Below, piece by piece: positions 58,407 through 64,000 of a stretch of 64,000 nucleotides of DNA (the first letter of the stretch is position 1; every line of letters begins with the position of its first letter). Origin of the DNA: Synaphobranchus kaupii. Taxonomy: Eukaryota > Chordata > Actinopteri > Anguilliformes > Synaphobranchidae. The DNA is taken from NCBI GenBank assembly GCA_029718625.1, contig CM056377.1, forward strand, positions 101,544,118 through 101,608,117. The letters run 5' to 3'. Made by a program: the position numbers and the translations under genes. The notes beneath the pieces are model-generated. The model was not told where the DNA came from, ran no database searches, and was given only the letters and a program-made list of their open reading frames with translations.

Positions 58407-58822
58407 TGTTACGGCCACTCCCTGAATGACCGCAACATAAAAGGCACAGAGACGTTGAGTTGCGAATAAAGAAAATATATTTATTTACACCAGGGGGGGA
58501 AAAGGGATAGGGAGCGTATGGGTGCGTGAATGCAGGTATGTATGTGTATATATGCGTCTGTGAATGTAGATATGTGTAGCAAAGGAAACAGGTCAGTAGA
58601 TGAAGAAAATACAGAAAACCCACAGTCCAACGAACTCGGTCGTAGACCGTGAAGGAGAGAAAAACCGTCTCACTCGGAAGCACAGGAACAAAAGAACAGC
58701 AACTCCTGTTTGCTGGGCAAGCCAGTCTTTTAAAGGTGTGGGCCAGGTGACTCCAATCAGCCAATTACCTCTGGAGGGAAAAACAAGACCGCACAGCAGG
58801 GGTAAGACAGGCAGCCGTAACA
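58407..58822 (-). repeat. 3' LTR
   Basis: On the minus strand it starts TGTTACGGCTGCCTGTCTTA and ends ATTCAGGGAGTGGCCGTAACA, with short inverted TGTTACGG/CCGTAACA ends. It is preceded by the polypurine tract. Both LTRs contain an AT-rich ATATATACACATAC stretch (58542-58555 here). Confidence 0.9.
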
Positions 58823-58974
58823 CCCCCTTGACCAAACTGTGGCCATAGGCTACAGAGAATAATGAAACTCAATACAGGAATCCTGTAAAATGTAGAAAAA
58901 CAATAAAAAAAAAAAAAAACAAGTTTATTTCTGCAGTAGTCAGAAACACCTACCACAGAATTTTAAGTACCCAA

Positions 58975-59350
58975 CTATACAATATACAGCATTACCATAC
59001 CATTCCAGTATTGTAATGCAATACACGGGAACATGCAAATGATGGCCGGATACTCCATTTGAAACGGCCAACACAAATAGTTATCTGTCCTTCCCTCATA
59101 CGTCACAAAGAGAAAAAGAAAGTATTTACATTTTGATCTTGGTCGCATCACTTCCGGAAACAAGGCTTTATGCGAATCAATTTGACCAAGAATATCCACC
59201 CTTTCAGCAGTAGAGATGAGACCACACAACATCTCTGAACTTTCACAACACCCCTCAACCACACATCTAGAGCGCCCAGTCACCTCATCCATATCCCCCT
59301 CCGGGAAAATAGGAGAGGCAACAGGCAGCTCCTCCGATGGAGAGAGCAGG
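58975..59350 (-). pseudogene. Pre-RT segment of gypsy pol (shifted frame)
   Basis: In the frame just after the integrase-like tail, the minus strand reads SPSEELPVASPIFPEGDMDE, then LISTAERVDILGQIDSHKAL and FPEV. The second block resembles the region directly before RT in vertebrate gypsy elements (Ls...R.dil..i..h..lFpdvp). RT itself should follow but is absent; the frame drifts into non-conserved sequence and stops at 58975. Its position downstream of integrase sequence, not between protease and RT, is notable. Confidence 0.45.
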
Positions 59351-60527
59351 TCAGTACGGGCTTCTCAGGACATTGAGCACCTTGGTCATTAGCGTTCAAC
59401 CTGTCAACGTGATACAAGCCTCCTTTGTGCTCCGGAGCAACGGGCAAACAATCCAACTCCCCTACTTCTGTCCCAATTGCGTAGGGGCCGCCACAGCGAG
59501 GCTGCAAAGCAGAACCAGGAACGGGGAGAAACGCCAACTCTTGGCCATACAGACGTTTCATAGGGAAATCAAGGGGATTTTTAAGTTTGTCAAAAATACA
59601 GAGATCTTTACTTTGCTCTGCAATCAATTGTTCTGGTGATAATGCGTCAACACAATTCAAATCACTCATGGATTTGACAGGGTTGGAGGTAACCTCTGGG
59701 TTAGGGAAAACCTTACCACCAGCTAAATCGTTCCCCAGAATGAAAGACACGCCTTCAATAGGAAGACTGGGACGTACCCCGACCACAACATCACCAGTGA
59801 CTAGTTCTGAATCCAGTGTGACTTTGTGCAATGGAACATCAATATAATTCATCGCCACTCCTTGTACCAACACACTGGAACCAAGGGAAGTACTGTCGGA
59901 CAAGGGCAATACGTCAGCAAGAATGAACGACTGAGCGGCGCCGGTATCACAAAGTACTTTAATTGTCACACCAGGTGTACCTGGCAAAGAGACAACTCCC
60001 GTTAGGAGAAAAGGTGAATAATCAACAGTTTCCTTTTCCTGAGGAAATAAACCATTACCAGAACTGGGGAAAGTTTTTGATTGTATATTAACTAGCAAGT
60101 GAGGTTTAGAGTTTTTCCTTGCTAGTTTAGGACACCCAGTGATATGGTGACCAAAAGCCTTACAATAAGCACAATTGCTCTCACCATCAGACCTATTTGC
60201 AGTGCGAGTTTCCTTGTTTTCACCACGGGAGAAAAATTGTTTCCTGTCAGATCCAAAAGCAGGCCTATCAGCCTTATTAGTATCACCATATTTACCGTTT
60301 CTTTCAAAGCGTGATTGGCGCTCAAAACGGGATGAGGGTTTTGACAAGAAAAGAGTCTTGTGAGTTAAAATAAATTTGTCCGCTAGAACTGCAGCCTTTA
60401 AACTTTGAGTGACCTTCTGCTCGTTCAAGTAAGTGACAATCGGGTCTGGAAGACAGTTCTTAAATTCTTCCAAGACGACTAAATTTCGCAGCTGATCTTT
60501 GGTTGTCAGCTTTGTGATGCACACCAC
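59280..60527 (-). CDS. Gag C-term + zinc knuckle + protease fused to integrase C-terminus
   Basis: This 415-codon frame opens inside gag (the ATG at 60527 overlaps the previous frame and is not the true start). Residues 119-132 are a CX2CX4HX4C zinc knuckle (CAYCKAFGHHITGC). Residues 192-202 hold the aspartic protease active site LCDTGAAQSFI, and ILGNDLAGG (263-271) is its C-terminal flap-side motif. LSPEQLIAEQSKD (296-308) resembles the pre-integrase region. LPVPGSALQPRCGGPY (334-349) through YHVDRLNA is the integrase C-terminal domain. The integrase zinc-binding and catalytic DDE parts are missing around residues 315-330, yet the frame is maintained. It may still express a Gag-protease-like product; function is uncertain. 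Confidence 0.8.
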   Translation of the reverse strand: MVCITKLTTKDQLRNLVVLEEFKNCLPDPIVTYLNEQKVTQSLKAAVLADKFILTHKTLFLSKPSSRFERQSRFERNGKYGDTNKADRPAFGSDRKQFFSRGENKETRTANRSDGESNCAYCKAFGHHITGCPKLARKNSKPHLLVNIQSKTFPSSGNGLFPQEKETVDYSPFLLTGVVSLPGTPGVTIKVLCDTGAAQSFILADVLPLSDSTSLGSSVLVQGVAMNYIDVPLHKVTLDSELVTGDVVVGVRPSLPIEGVSFILGNDLAGGKVFPNPEVTSNPVKSMSDLNCVDALSPEQLIAEQSKDLCIFDKLKNPLDFPMKRLYGQELAFLPVPGSALQPRCGGPYAIGTEVGELDCLPVAPEHKGGLYHVDRLNANDQGAQCPEKPVLTCSLHRRSCLLPLLFSRRGIWMR

Positions 60528-60955
60528 CGGTCAAACAAAGTTTCCTTTTCCTTTGCAAATTCTACATACGTTTGTTTGTCTGATTTTTTATAGCCTCTGA
60601 ACCTTTGACGGTAGGCTTCAGGCACAAGTTCATAAGAACGGAGAATTGCAGTTTTCACAATTTCATACTCAGAGCTCTCATCCAAAGTGAGCGAGGAATA
60701 GGCCTCTCTGGCTTTACCAGTTAAAACACACTGCAACATAATAGTCCAAACATTGGCGGGCCATTTCAATGACGTGGCAACACGCTCGAAATGGGCAAAA
60801 TATTTCTCTACCTCCTTTTCAGAAAACGGTGGGACCATTCGGATATGCCTACTCACCTCAAACTCTGCACGAGATGGGTCTACAAAGCGATTTGACGTAC
60901 TTCGGCTTTCAAGCTCCAATTTTTTAAATTCAATTTCTTGAAAAGTTTTTCTTGA
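60506..60955 (-). pseudogene. Gag N-terminal part
   Basis: The frame from about 60955 to 60506 reads EFEVSRHIRMVPPFSEKEVE, then LKWPANVWTIMLQCVLTGKA and RFRGYKKSDKQTYVEFAKEK, a gag capsid resembling those of vertebrate gypsy elements with a SCAN-like fold. The in-frame codon often used as start (60919) is TTG, and no ATG is evident close upstream, so the N-terminus may be damaged. The frame ends LFDRWCASQS-stop at 60506, while the protein clearly continues one frame over (KLTTKDQLRNLVVLEEF). A single-base indel in the CACAAAGC stretch (about 60513) explains it. Confidence 0.75.
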
Positions 60956-61355
60956 AAAATACTACTTTAATGATAGTGGATAAACAGTAGTTAGAGAAAA
61001 TAAAGCGAAGTCCAATCAAAAACAACGCTTCTTAACAGAGCACTAACAGCGCTTCTGATCAGCCGTTTCACACGCACTGAAAACTACCAAACAGCGCAAA
61101 AACACAGCAATCAAAGATAACCATAAAGTATTGTCGTCAAAACAAAAATAGAAATTCTTACCTGAATACGGCGTTACACTAAACAAAACAGCGAACGCAA
61201 CCAGGAAGTGATTTCAAAAAACAGCGCTTCCGAAAGTAGCAGCGCACTGCAACCAATTAGAACACGACAACACTGGCTATCAAAATAATGGATCAATGGT
61301 CCATCAAAACGACTCGAAAAAACGTCCAGATCCCGGACGCGAGCCCCCAATTTTA

Positions 61356-61774
61356 TGTTACGGCCACTCCCTGAATGACCGCAACATAAAAGGCACAGAG
61401 ACGTTGAGTTGCGAATAAAGAAAATACATTTATTTACACCAGGGGGGGAAAAGGGATAGGGAGCGTATGGGTGCGTGAATGCAGGTATGTATGTGTATAT
61501 ATGCGTCTGTGAATGTAGATATGTGTAGCAAAGGAAACAGGTCAGTAGATGAAGAAAATACAGAAAACCCACAGTCCAACGAACTCGGTCGTAGACCGTG
61601 AAGGAGAGAAAAACCGTCTCACTCGGAAGCACAGGAACAAAAGAACAGCAACTCCTGTTTGCTGGGCAAGCCAGTCTTTTAAAGGTGTGGGCCAGGTGAC
61701 TCCAATCAGCCAATTACCTCTGGAGGAGGGAAAAACAAGACCGCACAGCAGGGGTAAGACAGGCAGCTGTAACA
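61356..61774 (-). repeat. 5' LTR
   Basis: It matches the 3' LTR except for an extra GAG near 61725, a T/C difference at 61768 and one substitution in the ATACATTT stretch (about 61426). The primer-binding-site candidate abuts its inner edge. Confidence 0.9.
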
Positions 61775-61778
61775 AGTA

Positions 61779-63239
61779 TCATTATGGAAACATTCCTACC
61801 ACAGCAGAGCAGCATCTTCAGAAACCAGGTAAGTTTTCTGAAAAACTAAAAGAGAATGCACAATCAATAATTCTCACACTGAATCCCATATCAATATTAG
61901 ATCAAGCATCTAGGACACAATATTAGATCCAGGGGTGAATGTGTAAAGTGGAGAGCTTTTGGGTGGAGCTATTCTCTTTGCAGCGAGCGAGGTTAACTAC
62001 TGTATTCTCAGTATTGTGACTGATATTGTAATTGAACTGCAAAAATCAATCAATGACCACAAACCAACATGAATCTGAAGTACTAATCACATTCCAACAC
62101 TACTGAATTTGACTTTCCATACCACATGAATCTAGGCTTGGTAATGGTCCCACTTGTGCTATGGACTGTACAGGGATTAAAAAAAGAAATCAACAGGAAC
62201 TGTCAAAAAGGTGTAGCCTACCTGTCACTTTGGTTTCTGTCTGATCTGTTGTGTCACATTTTCGCCACTGCCCAGTCCCGGCTTTAACCAACAAACAGAT
62301 GGAAAGGTAATCCTAGAAAAGAGGCTACAGATCATCTTTTTTTTTAAAAGCCAATCAGTCAGAAAGACACTAAGCCATAATAATTTCAGCTCTGTGTATC
62401 TGAAAATGGGACAGCGAGACTACAGAACCCCTGCTTGCTAGCTAGTTAATTTCTGCAGGCTGTAACAGAAAAATATCCAGCAGCAGTGATAAAAGGTGAC
62501 AGGTGAATTGAATGACAGCAGTTCACAATGAGTCATTCCTCTGCTGGCTCATTTCAGTCATGATTGCATTTTCACAGAAGCAGTGCAACACAAGGTAATT
62601 TCCTATACTGGCATCATGACAAGGATTTTATTCGATGGACGTTTTGAGGTTAACAGAAATGACTGCTGCGTTTATTTATTTGTGAAATTGGTTGAGATGC
62701 TTTGACATTAGGAACCAGATTTATTTTCTTCTAATTAAAACGTTGATGCTGTGAGTCATCAAACAAATCCTTTTTTTTAATGCTGTAAAGAAAAATACAG
62801 TCAATATGCATTATGTGAAACAAGGCCCCATAAATACAGTTTTCAATATCTTAAGTCTTTTTATCTGATGGGTAAGGGCCTATTACAGCAGTAGTTATCA
62901 GATAACTGTTTCAAAAGACTGTTAATTTTAGGAAACATTTGCGTTTTGCGAGTCCCTAGTAAGTAGCCTAGAGAGAAACTTAATATTCAATTCAGCGTTC
63001 AGAGAACTAATAAAATAGTCTCGCTACAAATACAGTAAATTTGATGATTTTTTAAATGTATTTAAATGTTGCTGTGACAGATGCTCCATCCCTTCACTTT
63101 GCGGTTGCTCAGAGGATATGACAGAATCTGATTGCAGGCCTGAACACGTGATCCTCGTAGCTGCGTGCCTTACCACCATAATTGAGTCCTGTCTGCTGAC
63201 CGCCTACTTCTAGACATTTTTACTGGAAACCACGAGTGT
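61779..63239. other. Non-coding stretch, nothing recognised
   Basis: No gene or repeat structure recognised. Confidence 0.35.
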
Positions 63240-64000
63240 GATGGAATTGTTATTCTTCCCTAGCCACATGTAGGCTATAAAACCCCAACTAGTCACCCCC
63301 GTGGCATGTTCATTTTTCCCCCCAGGAAAACTCCCGCAACAATAGTTTGTTCCTACTTTGCATGCTTAATGCCCCCCTCGCCGATATTGACATGCACACA
63401 TACACCAAAAGCAAGATGCTGTATGTTTCTGTATCAAAATATTAAGTGGCAAAAGTTTTCAAATTAATAAAAAATAAACGCGTTTGATACAGTATTGTTT
63501 TTTAATGTTTCTCCGGCAGAAATCGAACAAAGGAGAACGCAGGCTAATCGCTTTGAAGCATAAATGCGAGGAATGCTACGTTTTCAAAGTTTAATGTTAA
63601 GTTCAAACAACCACATTGGCCTACGTTATACCGTAGGGTAGAACTGCAGCCGTGCAGTATAGATTCTTCTCCCTCGACTCCGCACTAATCCCTCTCACAA
63701 TTCAGCAGTGGAGGGCTTTCGCTTCCTGATAATTTAGGAGACATCGGAGAGAAATCACACAATCGCCAGCGCAGCACTGCCTGCGACTCGATTTACCTTG
63801 AGCGCAGCTGCACTGAACAGATGAGCACCTCGCACATTTATTTTATCTACACTATAGGCTATGTAGCGCGATGTAGGCTATAGATACAAAATTGTATTGT
63901 GTGTGACAAGAGTGTAGCGACACTGCACTGGCAATACTTTGAATTGTCATTGCGAACCTCTGATTTCACAAGTGTTTTTGTTCAAAAGAAAAATCTTGTG
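63240..64000. other. Possibly promoter-like, CpG-bearing end of window
   Basis: Compared with the preceding kilobases, 63500-63850 has noticeably more CpG (CGCCAGCGCAGCACTGCCTGCG, CTCGATTTACC, GAGCGCAGC). There is a CTATAAAACCCC motif at 63276-63287 and AATAAAAAATAAACG words nearby. This would fit a promoter or first exon edge of a gene lying beyond the window, but no ORF or splice structure supports it. Confidence 0.2.

Larger units (their letters stand above)
58403..61778 (-). mobile_element. Young Ty3/gypsy LTR retrotransposon with deleted pol
   Basis: Direct LTRs (58407-58822, 416 bp; 61356-61774, 419 bp) bracket a gag-protease region on the minus strand. The 4-bp duplication AGTA flanks the element (58403-58406, 61775-61778). 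The LTRs differ at only a few positions (one 3-bp indel, two substitutions seen), so insertion was recent. The bases next to the 5' LTR (61333-61352) read ATCCCGGACGCGAGCCCCCA, close to a tRNA-Pro 3' end with two extra bases, i.e. a primer-binding-site candidate. AAGGGGG directly before the 3' LTR (58823-58829 on plus, complement) is a polypurine tract. The element is 3.37 kb and lacks RT, RNase H and the integrase core. Confidence 0.9.

Noticed and set aside
58360..58835. Frames of 80-134 codons duplicated at 61174-61775
   Set aside because: They lie in the two LTRs and are duplicated with them; LTRs of this element do not encode a protein.

Overview
The window looks like nuclear DNA of a teleost fish. 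It is AT-rich, has long (CA)n, (TG)n and poly-G/C tracts, and is packed with transposon families typical of ray-finned fish: PIF/Harbinger, hAT, Tc1, L2/CR1-like LINEs, a Penelope-like element, tRNA-derived SINEs and Ty3/gypsy. I recognise no host protein-coding exon, rRNA, functional tRNA or CRISPR. Every open reading frame with recognisable homology belongs to a mobile element, and nearly all are broken. The piece reads as intergenic or intronic DNA; the last ~700 bp are the only stretch that looks slightly promoter-like.

Layout. 1-11.6 kb: mostly unannotated AT-rich DNA with an inverted-repeat element (3184-3479), a long (CA)n, a long-TIR hAT-like element with a perfect 8-bp target duplication (5826-6655), a Harbinger half-copy (7815-8670), a LINE tail, a 41-bp minisatellite and an LTR-like/inverted-repeat composite. 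11.7-13.4 kb: a Harbinger element with a HARBI1-type transposase remnant and a palindromic MITE inside it. 16-22 kb: LINE 3' end; a LINE split into two opposed pieces (17.4-20.1 kb), the structure expected from twin priming; and a Penelope-like element made of two head-to-head copies with GIY-YIG endonuclease ORFs, hammerhead-like motifs and a 14-bp target duplication (20220-22048). 25-32 kb: an L2-like LINE, a hAT MITE, a Tc1 end and two adjacent SINEs.

32.1-43.4 kb is the most striking region. A Harbinger element received a MITE and then a 1257-bp hAT element. A segment running from its left flank into the hAT was then tandemly multiplied into one 957-bp and three 3225-bp units that are almost identical. 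A related, uninterrupted Harbinger copy at 46935-48930 preserves both empty insertion sites. 44.1-46.6 kb holds a gypsy RT/RNase H fragment fused at a poly-C tract to a Tc1 5' end, and a solo LTR with 5-bp target duplication. 52.9-54.6 kb is a full-length Tc1 element with a disabled transposase. 58.4-61.8 kb is a young LTR retrotransposon with ~99% identical LTRs. It keeps gag and protease but has lost most of pol, and its remaining pieces are ordered protease, integrase C-terminus, pre-RT, which suggests the Gmr1-like gypsy lineage. The rest to 64 kb is featureless apart from a CpG-bearing end.

The elements do not form a pathway. Together they record insertion, nesting, inversion, recombination and tandem amplification. 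All boundaries were read by eye, and family names come from recognised motifs without a database search.
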